Below, piece after piece: positions 23,635 to 32,362 of a stretch of 64,000 nt of DNA (its first letter is position 1; the number at the start of each line of letters is the position of its first letter). Origin of the DNA: Rhodobacter viridis (GTDB taxonomy: Bacteria > Pseudomonadota > Alphaproteobacteria > Rhodobacterales > Rhodobacteraceae); contig NZ_QJTK01000001.1 of the NCBI RefSeq assembly GCF_003217355.1, forward strand, positions 372,001-436,000. Reading direction: 5' to 3'. Made by a program: the position numbers and the translations under genes. The notes under the pieces are model-generated. The model saw only the letters and a program-made list of their open reading frames with translations. It was not told the origin of the DNA and searched no databases.

Positions 23635-24018
23635 CCACTGAATCTCCCCCTGCTCCTCCTCCTGAACTTCATGGCGCTGGAGTTCCGGATCGAGGTTTGT
23701 CGCCAGCTCATGAAGGCGGAGCCGCGACAGGATCGGAACTGCGTGCAGTTTCACGTCTTGCGGCATCTCCGTCGAGACGGCGGCCATCAGGCGCCCGAGA
23801 TCCTCGAGCGCCTGAGTGATCCGATCGATGCCTTGCAGGCCGCGAATGGCGGCTGCATCGGTGTGATCGGCAAAATGGCACAGCGAAATGGCGCGCTGAA
23901 CCTCCGAGGAAAGACGGGCAAGGGTGTCGAGCTCGTCGCCGATCCGCGCAGCAAGCGCGTCGAGCGGAAGATCTCGTCTTTCAATGGGTATCGCGGCGAT
24001 GGTGGACAGATCAATCAT
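23629..24018 (-). CDS. cheT: CheT/CheZ-like chemotaxis protein with DxxxQ motif
   Basis: 129 residues, last gene of the operon, start overlapping the cheY stop as ATGA. Two long helices are predicted (about 17-50 and 55-85). The second holds GLQGIDRITQALEDLGRLMA, where Asp65 and Gln69 make the DxxxQ phosphatase motif of CheZ. The acidic C-terminus EEEQGEIQWF recalls the CheY-binding tail of CheZ. In S. meliloti the last che gene, cheT, has been described as CheZ-like with DxxxQ. Position and motif agree; phosphatase activity is inference. Confidence 0.65.
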   Translation of the reverse strand: MIDLSTIAAIPIERRDLPLDALAARIGDELDTLARLSSEVQRAISLCHFADHTDAAAIRGLQGIDRITQALEDLGRLMAAVSTEMPQDVKLHAVPILSRLRLHELATNLDPELQRHEVQEEEQGEIQWF

Positions 24019-24401
24019 AGCCGGCCCACCACGGCTTCGATGCAGCTGCGCAGTTCTTGCGGGGTGAACGGCTTCTTGAGGAAGTTGTTCATCCCCAGCC
24101 GCTTGCCCGTGTCGATGATTTCGCGATCCGCACGCCCCGTGATCAGGATGAAGCCGAGCCCCTTGGTCTTCGGGTTCGTGCGCAGTGCGTGCAGAAGTTG
24201 CAGCCCATCCATCCCGGGCATGTTGTAGTCCGAGATCACCAGATGGACCGGTGTCTTGTCCAAGATCTGCAACGCCCCCGGACCGTCGGTGGCATACCCG
24301 ACCTGACGGATTCCCATTGCATCGAGGGCTTGTGTGATCAGGCCGCGGCTGGTGGACATGTCGTCAACGACCATGACCCTCAATTGATCTCTCAGTGCCA
24401 T
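24015..24401 (-). CDS. cheY2: Chemotaxis response regulator CheY (second)
   Basis: 128 residues from ATG 24401, inside the end of cheR and preceded by GGAGG. It is a single receiver domain: acidic pair in VMVVDD, phosphoacceptor Asp in LVISDYNMPGMDG, then FILITGRAD and the Lys in NNFLKKPFTPQEL. It probably binds the flagellar motor switch; in two-CheY alphaproteobacterial systems one CheY acts as the motor regulator and the other as a phosphate sink. It is adjacent to the CheT/CheZ-like gene. Confidence 0.92.
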   Translation of the reverse strand: MALRDQLRVMVVDDMSTSRGLITQALDAMGIRQVGYATDGPGALQILDKTPVHLVISDYNMPGMDGLQLLHALRTNPKTKGLGFILITGRADREIIDTGKRLGMNNFLKKPFTPQELRSCIEAVVGRL

Positions 24402-25270
24402 TTCGGGCCTCCGATCGAGGCTTCCGGATTGGGAAGCTTGTAAGTTGTGATACCGGCCGTGGACAGCTGGCTGGGCGGTTCGAGCGGGATACGTTCGGAG
24501 TGACCGACGAAAAGCCATCCGCCCGGATTGAGCACAGATTCAAAGCGGCGCCAGAGGCGAAGCTGATCTTCCGGGCTGAAATAGATCACGACGTTGCGGC
24601 AAAAGACGATGTCGAACCGTCCCCGCATCGGCCAGGAGGTGTCATGCAGGTTCAGTTCACGGAACGACACCAGATTGCGCAGCGCCGGAACGATATGTAC
24701 TCCGTCCTTCTCGACGGTCACGAAGCGTTGCAGCGGCTTCGGAATGGTCGAGAGCGTATTCTCTTCGTAAACCGCCGCACGGCCGCGCGCGATCATCTGC
24801 GGATCGATATCCGTTGCAAGCAACCGGATATCCAGCCGAGCCAGATCCTGTGCCATATCGGCAAGCACCATCGCGATCGAAAACACCTCTTGCCCGGTTG
24901 AGCAACCTGCCGACCAGATCCGGACTTTCTTGCCCGCGCGTGCCTGTTCGAGCAAAGGGGGCAGGGTCGTGGAACGCAAGGTCTCGAAATGGTGGTTCTC
25001 GCGGAAGAACTGCGTGACGTTCGTCGTCAGGGCCGAAACCATGGACCGACGTTCCTCATGGCCTTCATCCGAGGTGATCAGACGGATGTAGCTGCCATAA
25101 TCCTTCAGGCCGAGCGCGCGCAGGCGTTTGCCAAGTCGCGACTGCACCATCGAGGTTTTCCCCGGTGCAAGGACGATCCCCGCCTGCTCGTAGAGAACGC
25201 GGGCAATCGCAGTCAGCTCGCTTTCGCTTGGAGCGGGGGGAACCGCCAGATGGGGATGATGCTGGGTCAT
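24392..25270 (-). CDS. cheR: Chemotaxis protein methyltransferase CheR
   Basis: 292 residues from ATG 25270, overlapping the cheW stop as ATGA. The N-terminal all-alpha CheR domain has TTNVTQFFRENHHFE. The S-adenosylmethionine site is IWSAGCSTGQEVFSIAMVLA, and FDIVFCRNVVIYFSPEDQ lies in the methyltransferase domain. It methylates glutamates on chemoreceptors for adaptation. No cheB lies in this operon although its product must reverse the reaction. Confidence 0.95.
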   Translation of the reverse strand: MTQHHPHLAVPPAPSESELTAIARVLYEQAGIVLAPGKTSMVQSRLGKRLRALGLKDYGSYIRLITSDEGHEERRSMVSALTTNVTQFFRENHHFETLRSTTLPPLLEQARAGKKVRIWSAGCSTGQEVFSIAMVLADMAQDLARLDIRLLATDIDPQMIARGRAAVYEENTLSTIPKPLQRFVTVEKDGVHIVPALRNLVSFRELNLHDTSWPMRGRFDIVFCRNVVIYFSPEDQLRLWRRFESVLNPGGWLFVGHSERIPLEPPSQLSTAGITTYKLPNPEASIGGPKWH

Positions 25271-25743
25271 GCTGCCTCGGCGTTTTCGTCGGGCAACACG
25301 GCGCCGAGGTCGAGCACACGGATCATGCGACCATCGACGATGGTCAGCGCTTCGATGAAGCTGTGGGCACAATCCGCGGCCAGTTCCGGTGGCGGTTGCA
25401 GTTCCGTGCGCGGCAGCGCCAGAATGTCGGAGACCGCATTGACCAGAAGCCCCGCAGTCTGCGAGCCGACCTGCACGACGATGATGACGTTGCGGGCATC
25501 ACCCACGACGGGTTCCATGCCGAGACGCACCGACAGATCAACCACCGGCAGCACGGTGCCGCGCAGGTTGATCACGCCGCGCACATGCATCGGTGCGTGC
25601 GGCAGGGGGGTCGCGCGGGTCCAGCCACGGATTTCGCGGACGGACATGATGTCGACGCTGTATTCCTCGTCGGCGAGCCGGAATGACAGGAGTTCGACTT
25701 CGGAGGAGTTTTGCGAGCTTTTTTCCAGGGTCATGGCGGTCAT
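25267..25743 (-). CDS. cheW: Chemotaxis adaptor CheW
   Basis: 158 residues. A CheW/SH3-like domain: LLSFRLADEEYSVDIMSVRE, then GVINLRGTVLPVVDLSVRLG (the usual NLRGxVxPVVDLRxR), and VDGRMIRVLDLGAVL. It couples receptors to CheA at the membrane. Overlaps cheA (ATGA) and cheR. Confidence 0.95.
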   Translation of the reverse strand: MTAMTLEKSSQNSSEVELLSFRLADEEYSVDIMSVREIRGWTRATPLPHAPMHVRGVINLRGTVLPVVDLSVRLGMEPVVGDARNVIIVVQVGSQTAGLLVNAVSDILALPRTELQPPPELAADCAHSFIEALTIVDGRMIRVLDLGAVLPDENAEAA

Positions 25744-27953
25744 CCTGCAAGTGCGAAGGCTGGGCTCCGGGTGCGTCCGGAAGCGTTTTGAACAAGATCG
25801 GGCGGGTCGAGGATCAGGGCGATCTGACCATCGCCAAGGATGGTGGCGGCGGCGACGCCGGGGATATGGCCGTAGCTGCGTTGCAGCCCCTTGATCACCA
25901 CCTGCCGCTGCTCAAGGATCGAGTCGACGACAAGGGCGGAGCGGGTGCCGTTTTCCTGCGCGGTCAGCAAGACGATGCCACCGGCGTAACTCGACTTCGG
26001 CGCCCGATAGCCCAGCTCTGCGCCGAGGTCATAGAGCGGCACGAAGGCTCCGCGGACATGGATCACGTTCGTGTTCGGACCAAGCGCGCGGATGTCCTCG
26101 TCGGTGAGGGTCGCGGTTTCGAGGATCGCCGAGAGCGGCACCACGAGGGTTTCGCCCGCGACATTCACCACCATGCCGTCGAGCACGGCGAGCGTCAGTG
26201 GCAGCGAAATCGAGAAGCGCGTGCCCTTGCCGGGTTCCGAATGGATGGTGATGCGACCGCCGAGCGACTGGATCGCCTGCCGGACAACGTCCATGCCGAC
26301 GCCGCGACCGGAGAGGGCCGACACTTGATCCGCCGTCGAGAAGCCGGGCAGGAAGAGAAGGTTGTCGATCTCGCTGTCGCTGAGTTGCGCATCCGGAGCC
26401 ACGAGGCCTTTGGAGATTGCAATCTCGCGGACCTTTGGACGGTTGATGCCCGCGCCATCGTCGACCACCTCGATCACCACACGCCCGGAGCGGTGCTGCG
26501 CAGAGAGCGTGATCACCCCTTCGGAGGTCTTGCCCGCCGCGCGGCGTTTTTCCGGCGTTTCCAGGCCATGGTCGACGGCATTGCGGATCATGTGGGTGAG
26601 CGGGTCGGCGAGCCGCTCGATCACGGTCTTGTCGACTTCGGTCGCTTCGCCCTCGGTGCGCAGACGCACTTCCTTGCCGACGGCACTCGACGCCTCGCGG
26701 ACAATCCGGGCCATGCGCTGGAACAGCGGCTTCACCGGCTGGGCGCGAATCATCATCACGCTGTCCTGGATGTCGCGCGTCAGCATCATGAAGGCTTCAA
26801 GCCCGGTCATCACCGCCGAATTCGGCGGCAGCCCGGCTTCGGCCACGCTTTGGGCCAGCATCGCCTGGTTGATCACCAGCTCGCCGACCAGGTTCACGAG
26901 ACGGTCGATGCGGTCGAGATCGACGCGCACCGTGGCCGAAGGCTCGGAGGCCGCCTCGCGTTGAGCCGGACCGTTGCCCGACGCCGCGGGCATCTCAACT
27001 GCCACGAAAGGGGGCGGCGGCGGGGCCTCGACCCGCGGTTCGGATTTGGCAATCGCAATGACCTCGGCCTGCGGCGCAGGAGCCGCGGCGACCGGGACCG
27101 GATCTTCAGGATCGGGCGTCAGAGGCGGCAGATCGAGCGCGGCAGCCCCGGGCATTCCGAAATCGGGCATCGCGAAATCTGCTGCGCCCGACGGCAAGGT
27201 CGCTGCTGCGCCGCTGGTGATCTCGATCTCGCAGACGTCTTCGACGAAATCGAAGACTTCGCGGATGTCGAAATCGGTGACGTCGCCGGTGATCTCGACC
27301 ACCCATTCCAGCCAGAAGCTTTCGGGATCGAGGGACTCAAGCGGCGGCAGGCGCGACAGATCGCAGGTCGTGCTGCTCGCCCCGAGCTTTCCGAGCGCAC
27401 GCAGCAGGTGCAAAGGCTCGTTGCCCGAGCTGAACAGCGCGGCCGAGGGACGGAACCGGACGGTCCAGACCGGGGTTGCGGGCGCTTCGTCGACGGGGCC
27501 GAAGTCGAAAGCCAGGCCCATCGGTTGGAAATCGGTCACTTCTTCCTCGACGACCGGACCGGCGCCGCCGCCGATCAGGGCTTCGAGCGACACGAGGCAG
27601 TCTTCCGAGCCCTCGGGCGGCGGCGCCGCATCGCGGGCGGCGCGGACGTGGTCCTGCAGGAAATCCGCTGCCTGAAAGAACAGTTTCATCGCGTCGGGCG
27701 TGATCGTCATCCGGCCGGAGCGCAGTTCGTCCAGAACGGTTTCATAGCGGTGGGCAAAGGCGACCAGCGCATCAAGGCCAAAGGCCCCCGCGCCGCCCTT
27801 GATGGAATGGACCGCGCGGAAAACGATGTTGATCGTCTCGTTGTCATGGCTGCCCTCGTCCATGTCGGACAGGGCATCCTGCAGGCTTTCGAGCAGCTCT
27901 TCACATTCGATGAAGAAACTGGCCCGGATTTCTGCCATCGGGTCCGTTGCCAT
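25740..27953 (-). CDS. cheA: Chemotaxis histidine kinase CheA
   Basis: 737 residues. The P1 Hpt domain carries the phospho-His in FRAVHSIKGGAGAFGLDAL near residue 50. A long variable region follows, rich in Pro/Ala, with CheY-binding-like segments. P3 dimerisation includes VDLDRIDRLVNLVGELVINQ. The P4 ATPase has VDHGLETPEKRRAAG and GRGVGMDVV. P5 CheW-like is at the end (VHVRGAFVPLYDLGAELG). Receives receptor signals through CheW and phosphorylates the two CheY proteins. Start chosen with GGAG eight bases upstream. Complete. Confidence 0.96.
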   Translation of the reverse strand: MATDPMAEIRASFFIECEELLESLQDALSDMDEGSHDNETINIVFRAVHSIKGGAGAFGLDALVAFAHRYETVLDELRSGRMTITPDAMKLFFQAADFLQDHVRAARDAAPPPEGSEDCLVSLEALIGGGAGPVVEEEVTDFQPMGLAFDFGPVDEAPATPVWTVRFRPSAALFSSGNEPLHLLRALGKLGASSTTCDLSRLPPLESLDPESFWLEWVVEITGDVTDFDIREVFDFVEDVCEIEITSGAAATLPSGAADFAMPDFGMPGAAALDLPPLTPDPEDPVPVAAAPAPQAEVIAIAKSEPRVEAPPPPPFVAVEMPAASGNGPAQREAASEPSATVRVDLDRIDRLVNLVGELVINQAMLAQSVAEAGLPPNSAVMTGLEAFMMLTRDIQDSVMMIRAQPVKPLFQRMARIVREASSAVGKEVRLRTEGEATEVDKTVIERLADPLTHMIRNAVDHGLETPEKRRAAGKTSEGVITLSAQHRSGRVVIEVVDDGAGINRPKVREIAISKGLVAPDAQLSDSEIDNLLFLPGFSTADQVSALSGRGVGMDVVRQAIQSLGGRITIHSEPGKGTRFSISLPLTLAVLDGMVVNVAGETLVVPLSAILETATLTDEDIRALGPNTNVIHVRGAFVPLYDLGAELGYRAPKSSYAGGIVLLTAQENGTRSALVVDSILEQRQVVIKGLQRSYGHIPGVAAATILGDGQIALILDPPDLVQNASGRTRSPAFALAG

Positions 27954-27963
27954 CTCGCTCTCC

Positions 27964-28329
27964 TCAGCCGGTAACCATTTGCAGCGCCTTGACCAGCTTC
28001 GGCGGGTCGAAAGGCTTCACGATCCAGCCGGTGGCACCTGCCGCGCGGGCGCGGGCCTTCAGCTCGGGGGCGGATTCGGTGGTCAGCACGAGGATCGGTG
28101 TCGCCCGGTGCTTGTCCTGCGCCCGCACGGCTTCGATGAAGCCGAAGCCGTCGAGGCGGGGCATGTTGATGTCCGAAATGATCGCGTCGGGCGCGATGCC
28201 GTCGAGCACCTCGAGCCCGTGAACCCCGTCTTCGGCGAGGTGCAGCGTGATCCCCGCATCTGTCAGGGCAAGTTTCAGCATGTCGCGGATGGTGCGGCTG
28301 TCATCGACCGCAAGGACAGTCAGGCTCAT
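27964..28329 (-). CDS. cheY1: Chemotaxis response regulator CheY (first)
   Basis: 121 residues. VLAVDDSRTIRDM, phosphoacceptor ISDINMPRLDGFGF, ILVLTTES and WIVKPFDPPKL show a complete receiver domain with no output domain. It sits between the STAS gene and cheA, the position of cheY1 in S. meliloti, where CheY1 is the phosphate sink. GGAGAGG precedes the ATG. Confidence 0.92.
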   Translation of the reverse strand: MSLTVLAVDDSRTIRDMLKLALTDAGITLHLAEDGVHGLEVLDGIAPDAIISDINMPRLDGFGFIEAVRAQDKHRATPILVLTTESAPELKARARAAGATGWIVKPFDPPKLVKALQMVTG

Positions 28330-28601
28330 GCGGCCTCTCCGGTTTGAATGTCCGCGGGCGAAAGGCCAAAGACGGCAAGAGCGTCGTCAAAGGCGTCCGA
28401 TCGCGGTGTGATGATGAGTGAGGTTCCAGCCTGCCGCGCGCTTTTTGCGGCGGAGGCCAGGACTTGCAAAGCAAGCCCGCCCAGATGGGTAACGGCCGAA
28501 GCATCGAGGACAAGATCGGCACCGGCCGCACCGCGCAAGGCTGTGGCGAGCGGTGTGACCTGCGACAGGTCGAGCCGTGAAGCAAGGGCGATCGTGGTCA
28601 T
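28326..28601 (-). CDS. cheS: STAS-domain chemotaxis protein (CheS-like)
   Basis: 91 residues forming one STAS domain: ADLVLDASAVTHLGGLALQV and TSLIITPRSDAFDDALAVFG. The usual Asp-Ser phosphorylation site of anti-sigma antagonists is replaced by Gly-Gly (about residues 41-42), so phospho-switching is unlikely. It heads the operon just before cheY1, as cheS does in S. meliloti, where CheS binds CheA and speeds loss of phosphate from CheY1. The equivalent role here is inferred from position and size. GAGGTCGGA precedes the ATG. Confidence 0.7.
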   Translation of the reverse strand: MTTIALASRLDLSQVTPLATALRGAAGADLVLDASAVTHLGGLALQVLASAAKSARQAGTSLIITPRSDAFDDALAVFGLSPADIQTGEAA

Positions 28602-28751
28602 TCCGACCTCGCCAAAAGATGGGTTTGGAAAACGGACACGTGTTCCCCTTTCATTCCTGCATGAAAGAGGATTACCGGCTGCGGGTTAAATAAGGTTTGA
28701 CGGCACAGGGTTTTTTACCCTGCCATCTTGTTGCCTTTTATGGGCTTCGGC
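28602..28751 (-). promoter_or_regulatory. Region between glk and the che operon
   Basis: 150 bases that must hold the end of the glk transcript and the che promoter. CAGGGT/ACCCTG with a five-T loop (28707-28723) forms a hairpin after glk, without a clear T tract on the minus strand. No sigma-28 or CtrA site could be recognised with confidence. Confidence 0.35.
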
Positions 28752-29729
28752 TCAGATCCGGGGGGCACAGGCGTGCAGATGCGCCGCACAACCGACGAGC
28801 GCGGCGTAGTCGTCCTCGATCACCTGCACCGGGAACGCGGCGAGGAAATCCGAGAACCGGCCCTTGGCGCGCATCGCGGCCTCGAAACCGAATTCGGAGA
28901 GAAGCGGCGTGAAGGCGCGGGCGACGCCGCCGCACAGATGGATGCCGCCGAAGGGCAGGTGGATCAGCGCCAGATCGCCGACGACGGCGCCAAGGTGGCG
29001 CACGAAGATGCGCGCGGTCGCAAGGCCAAGTGGGCTGCGGGCGGTGATTTCGGCCATCACCTCGGCGGCGGTCAGGCTGTGCGGTTGCCCGGCCTCGGCG
29101 GCGGCAAAGGCGAAGACACGCTCAAGCCCGCGGCCGGACAGCACATCTTCGACGGCGGCAAAGCCATGTGCGGCCTCGACAAAACGCATCAGGCGGATGT
29201 CTTCGTCGGTGACGGTGGGCAAGGTGATGTGGCCGCATTCCGAGGCGGTGACGATGCGTCCACCCGGGGCTTCATGCACGGGCGCGGCGTTGAAGCCGGT
29301 GCCGACGCCGATGACGAGCTGCGCCGAGCCGGGCCGGGCGGGTTGGCCGGGCAGAACGGTCGCGACCGCCTCGGGGGCGAGATGGCCCAGTGCGTGGCCC
29401 TGCGCCTGCAGATCGTTCAGAACCGCGACCGTCTCGGCCCCGGTGACTTTGGCAATCGACGTGCTTTCGATCACCCAGGAGAGATTGGTCATATGGGCGA
29501 CACCATCGCGCACCGGACCGGCCGCGGCCACGCAGGCGCCCGCGAGATCGGTCACACCCTCGGTCTGCATGTAGGCGCTCAGGATCGGTTCCAGCGCGGG
29601 CTGACCGGCATTGGCATAGCGGCGGATCGATTCGGGCAGGAGCCGCCCATGATCCGACAGCGCCACCCGCGTGTTGGTGCCGCCGATATCGGCCAGAAGC
29701 GCGTAACGGTTCGGGGTGGCGGTGATCAT
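28752..29729 (-). CDS. glk: Glucokinase
   Basis: 325 residues of the bacterial Glk (not ROK) family. The phosphate-1 motif is LLADIGGTNTRVAL. ACVAAAGPVRDG, LVIGVGTGFNAAPV and the catalytic region LNDLQAQGHAL are present. HLCGGVARAF lies in the adenosine region. It phosphorylates glucose set free by the alpha- and beta-glucosidases of this locus. Its start lies two bases after the beta-glucosidase stop, so it is in that operon. Confidence 0.93.
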   Translation of the reverse strand: MITATPNRYALLADIGGTNTRVALSDHGRLLPESIRRYANAGQPALEPILSAYMQTEGVTDLAGACVAAAGPVRDGVAHMTNLSWVIESTSIAKVTGAETVAVLNDLQAQGHALGHLAPEAVATVLPGQPARPGSAQLVIGVGTGFNAAPVHEAPGGRIVTASECGHITLPTVTDEDIRLMRFVEAAHGFAAVEDVLSGRGLERVFAFAAAEAGQPHSLTAAEVMAEITARSPLGLATARIFVRHLGAVVGDLALIHLPFGGIHLCGGVARAFTPLLSEFGFEAAMRAKGRFSDFLAAFPVQVIEDDYAALVGCAAHLHACAPRI

Positions 29730-29730
29730 G

Positions 29731-31059
29731 TTAGCGCTCCAAAGCCTTGCTCAAGGCGTGATAGGACGCCTTGGGGGTGCGCTGCAAGCTTTCGAAATCA
29801 ACATGGACAAGACCGAAGCGGCCCTCATAGCCCTCGGCCCATTCGTAATTGTCGAGCAGCGACCACGCATAATAGCCGGAAAGCGGCACCCCCGCTGCGA
29901 TGGCGTCGCGGCAGGCGTGCAGATGCGCGGCAAGATAGGCGATGCGGTCCTCGTCGATGCACAGGCCGTGGACCAGAGGATCCTCGGCCGCCATGCCGTT
30001 TTCGGTGACGTAAAGCGGCGTCGCGCCTGTGTAATCGTGGTGCAGCCGGGTCAGGATATGGCTCAGCCCCTCGGGGCAGATTTCCCACCCCAAAGCGGTC
30101 TTCGGCAGCGGCCCGGGCCGTTCGGCGGTGCCGGGCCAGGGGCCCGCGGCGGGGGCGATGCGCTTGGCGGTGTAATAGTTGACGCCGAACCAGTCGAGCG
30201 GCGCGGTGATGGTCGCGAAATCCTCCTCCCAGCCCCGCGGCAGATGCGGGGCGAAGCCGTCGAGGACCTCTTCCGGGTAGCGGCCAAGGAACATCGCCTC
30301 GACAAAGAAGCGATTAAAGATCGCATCGTAACGCTTTGCCGCAGTTTCGCATTCCGGGCTTTGCGAAGCGGGCAGGGCGTGTTCGAAATTGCACACGGCG
30401 CCAAGGTTCGTCAGCCCCTCGGCGCGCAGCACACCGATCGCGGTTCCATGCGCGAGGCAGAGGTGATGCATCGCCCGCGCGGTGGCCCGGATGTCGCGCA
30501 GGCCCGGCGCATGAAGCCCAAGGAAATGCGAGAGCCAGCCGACGCACCACGGCTCGTTGATCGGGGCGGTCGACCAGATCCGGTCGCCGAGCCGTCGCGC
30601 GATGATCCGGGTGAAATCACCAAACCACTGCGCCACGTCACGGTTGCGCCAGCCGCCCAGATCCGCCAGCGCCGCGGGCAGTTCCCAGTGATAGAGCGTG
30701 AGCGCCGGTTTCAACCCGCGTTCCAGCATGCCATCGACAAGGCGGTCGTAGAAATCGAGCCCCTCGGCATTCACCGTGCCGCGCCCCTCGGGCAGAACCC
30801 GCGCCCAGGAGGTGGAAAAACGATAGGACTCAAAGCCTGCCGCCGCCACAAGGTCGAGATCCTCGGCCCAGCGGTGATAGTGATCGCAGGCGCGCGCGCC
30901 GGTCTCGGCGCCTTTCACATTGCCGGGCGTTGCGGCGAACGTGTCCCAATGCGTCGGACCGGCGCCGCCAAAACCGTGCCCTTCGATCTGATAGGAGGAG
31001 GTGGCGGCGCCGAAGAGGAACCCGGGCGGAAAGGCGGAGCGTGGGGGCAGGGCGGTCAT
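29731..31059 (-). CDS. bglA: GH1 beta-glucosidase
   Basis: 442 residues. N-terminal FPPGFLFGAATSSYQIEG is the GH1 start signature. WSTAPINEPW holds the acid/base Glu, and TPLYVTENGMA holds the nucleophile Glu. No signal peptide, so it acts on imported disaccharides in the cytoplasm, releasing glucose from cellobiose-like sugars. The ATG overlaps the regulator stop as ATGA. Presence beside the alpha-glucoside importer suggests the transporter may also take beta-glucosides. Confidence 0.95.
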   Translation of the reverse strand: MTALPPRSAFPPGFLFGAATSSYQIEGHGFGGAGPTHWDTFAATPGNVKGAETGARACDHYHRWAEDLDLVAAAGFESYRFSTSWARVLPEGRGTVNAEGLDFYDRLVDGMLERGLKPALTLYHWELPAALADLGGWRNRDVAQWFGDFTRIIARRLGDRIWSTAPINEPWCVGWLSHFLGLHAPGLRDIRATARAMHHLCLAHGTAIGVLRAEGLTNLGAVCNFEHALPASQSPECETAAKRYDAIFNRFFVEAMFLGRYPEEVLDGFAPHLPRGWEEDFATITAPLDWFGVNYYTAKRIAPAAGPWPGTAERPGPLPKTALGWEICPEGLSHILTRLHHDYTGATPLYVTENGMAAEDPLVHGLCIDEDRIAYLAAHLHACRDAIAAGVPLSGYYAWSLLDNYEWAEGYEGRFGLVHVDFESLQRTPKASYHALSKALER

Positions 31060-32090
31060 GTGGCACCTCCGGGGGCGGGGCCAGTGGAGCCGCCGACCAC
31101 CAGAACTGCTTCGAGCAGTTCCGAGGCGGGCTCGGGCGGCGGGGATTCGATCATGCGCAGCAACATCGTGGCACAGCGCCGCCCGGCCTCGCGGACGGAA
31201 GAGCGGGTGGCGGTGAAGATCGGCTCCTCGGCGCCGTTCCTCAGATAGCCGAGTTCGTCGTCATGGGTGACGATCGAGACATCGCGGCCCATCACCAGAC
31301 CGTCCTCCCAAAGCGCGCGGCGCACGCCCATCGCGGACAGCAGCGACGAGGTCAGGAAAGCCGTCGGCGGCGCGCTCAGGCGCAGCATCGCGCGGGCGGC
31401 ATCATGGCCCTGCGCCTCGGTCATTTCGCCCGCCACCATCAGCCGCGGATCGGGCGAGAGATCGGCTGCCGCCAGCGCACGCTCGAACCCGCGCCGCCGC
31501 CGCAGGGCGAAATCCATCGCCTCGATCCCGTTCACCAGCGCGATGCGGCGATGCCCGAGGTCGAGCAGGAACCGCGTCGCGCGCTCGAAAGCGCGGGAAT
31601 TGTTCACATCCACAAAGGCATAGGGGCGGGTGATGCCCGAAGCGCGGCCATGTACGACGAAGGGCAGGCCAAGATCCTCAAGCAGGGCAATGCGCGGATC
31701 GCCCGCCCGTGGGCCATGCACGATGATGCCGTCGACATTGCCCTTGGAGCGGATCTCGCGATAGGCGCGCTCCTGCTCCGCATCGGGCACGATGGTCAGA
31801 AGCATGTCGTAGCCCGCCCGCGCATAGACCTCGCCCGCGCCGGCGATGAAATCGGCGAAGACCGGGTTGACGATCTCGTGCTGGGTGGAAATCGGGATCA
31901 CATGGCCGATCGCCATCGCGCGCCCGGTGGCAAGGCGCTTGGCCTGCGTGTTCGGCCTGTAGTTGTATTCGCGCGCGGCCGCCTCGACCCGGACCCGGGT
32001 GGCCTCAGCCACTTCGGGAAAACCGTTCAGGGCGCGGCTGACCGTGGTCGGCGAAAGCCCCAGATGCTGCGCGAGATCCTTGAGGTTCAT
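31056..32090 (-). CDS. aglR: LacI-family regulator of the agl locus
   Basis: 344 residues. The N-terminal helix-turn-helix and hinge helix are typical: MNLKDLAQHLGLSPTTVSRA, then LNGFPEVAEATRVRVEAAAR and YRPNTQAKRLATGRA. A periplasmic-binding-protein-like sugar domain follows. It heads the leftward operon with bglA and glk and is divergent from aglE. AglR represses the alpha-glucoside operon in S. meliloti. Two palindromic candidate operators lie between it and aglE, one of them only 23 bases from its own start, implying autoregulation. Confidence 0.93.
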   Translation of the reverse strand: MNLKDLAQHLGLSPTTVSRALNGFPEVAEATRVRVEAAAREYNYRPNTQAKRLATGRAMAIGHVIPISTQHEIVNPVFADFIAGAGEVYARAGYDMLLTIVPDAEQERAYREIRSKGNVDGIIVHGPRAGDPRIALLEDLGLPFVVHGRASGITRPYAFVDVNNSRAFERATRFLLDLGHRRIALVNGIEAMDFALRRRRGFERALAAADLSPDPRLMVAGEMTEAQGHDAARAMLRLSAPPTAFLTSSLLSAMGVRRALWEDGLVMGRDVSIVTHDDELGYLRNGAEEPIFTATRSSVREAGRRCATMLLRMIESPPPEPASELLEAVLVVGGSTGPAPGGAT

Positions 32091-32112
32091 GGTGGGGTCC
32101 GGTTTCTCCGCA

Positions 32113-32130
32113 ATTCAAAGCGGTTTGAAT
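32113..32130. promoter_or_regulatory. Candidate AglR operator O1
   Basis: ATTCAAAGCGGTTTGAAT is an 18-bp near-perfect palindrome with a central CG, as LacI-family operators have. It lies 23 bases upstream of the regulator's start codon and shares the AAAGCG(C/G)TTT core with O2. Confidence 0.75.
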
Positions 32131-32245
32131 GCGCTGAGCCTACCCCCGCCAGCCGCGCCGCGTCAATCGTTCCCGCAAGTTCTGAAAATTGCTGCGCAAG
32201 CAGCATTTGGGTCCTTATTTTCTGCGCCTGCACCTGCCGTTTCGA

Positions 32246-32296
32246 TTGACTTTGAAAGGGGATTAAGGGACGCTTTTGGCATCCAAAGCGCTTTGG
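32246..32296 (+). promoter_or_regulatory. aglE promoter region with candidate AglR operator O2
   Basis: CCAAAGCGCTTTGG at 32283-32296 is a perfect 14-bp palindrome with the same core as O1. A TTGACT box at 32246 could be a -35 element; the -10 box is unclear. An operator here would cover the transcription start and block aglE. Distance between operator centres is about 168 bases, allowing looping. Confidence 0.7.
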
Positions 32297-32362
32297 TGGC
32301 GAGTCGGATCCGCCTCGGGCCGCAGCGGCAAAGGGCCTTCGGCCCGGTCTCGGGAGGACGCA

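Noticed and set aside
25683-27974. A 763-codon plus-strand open frame
   Set aside because: Antisense to cheA; composition is Arg/His/Gly-rich without motifs.
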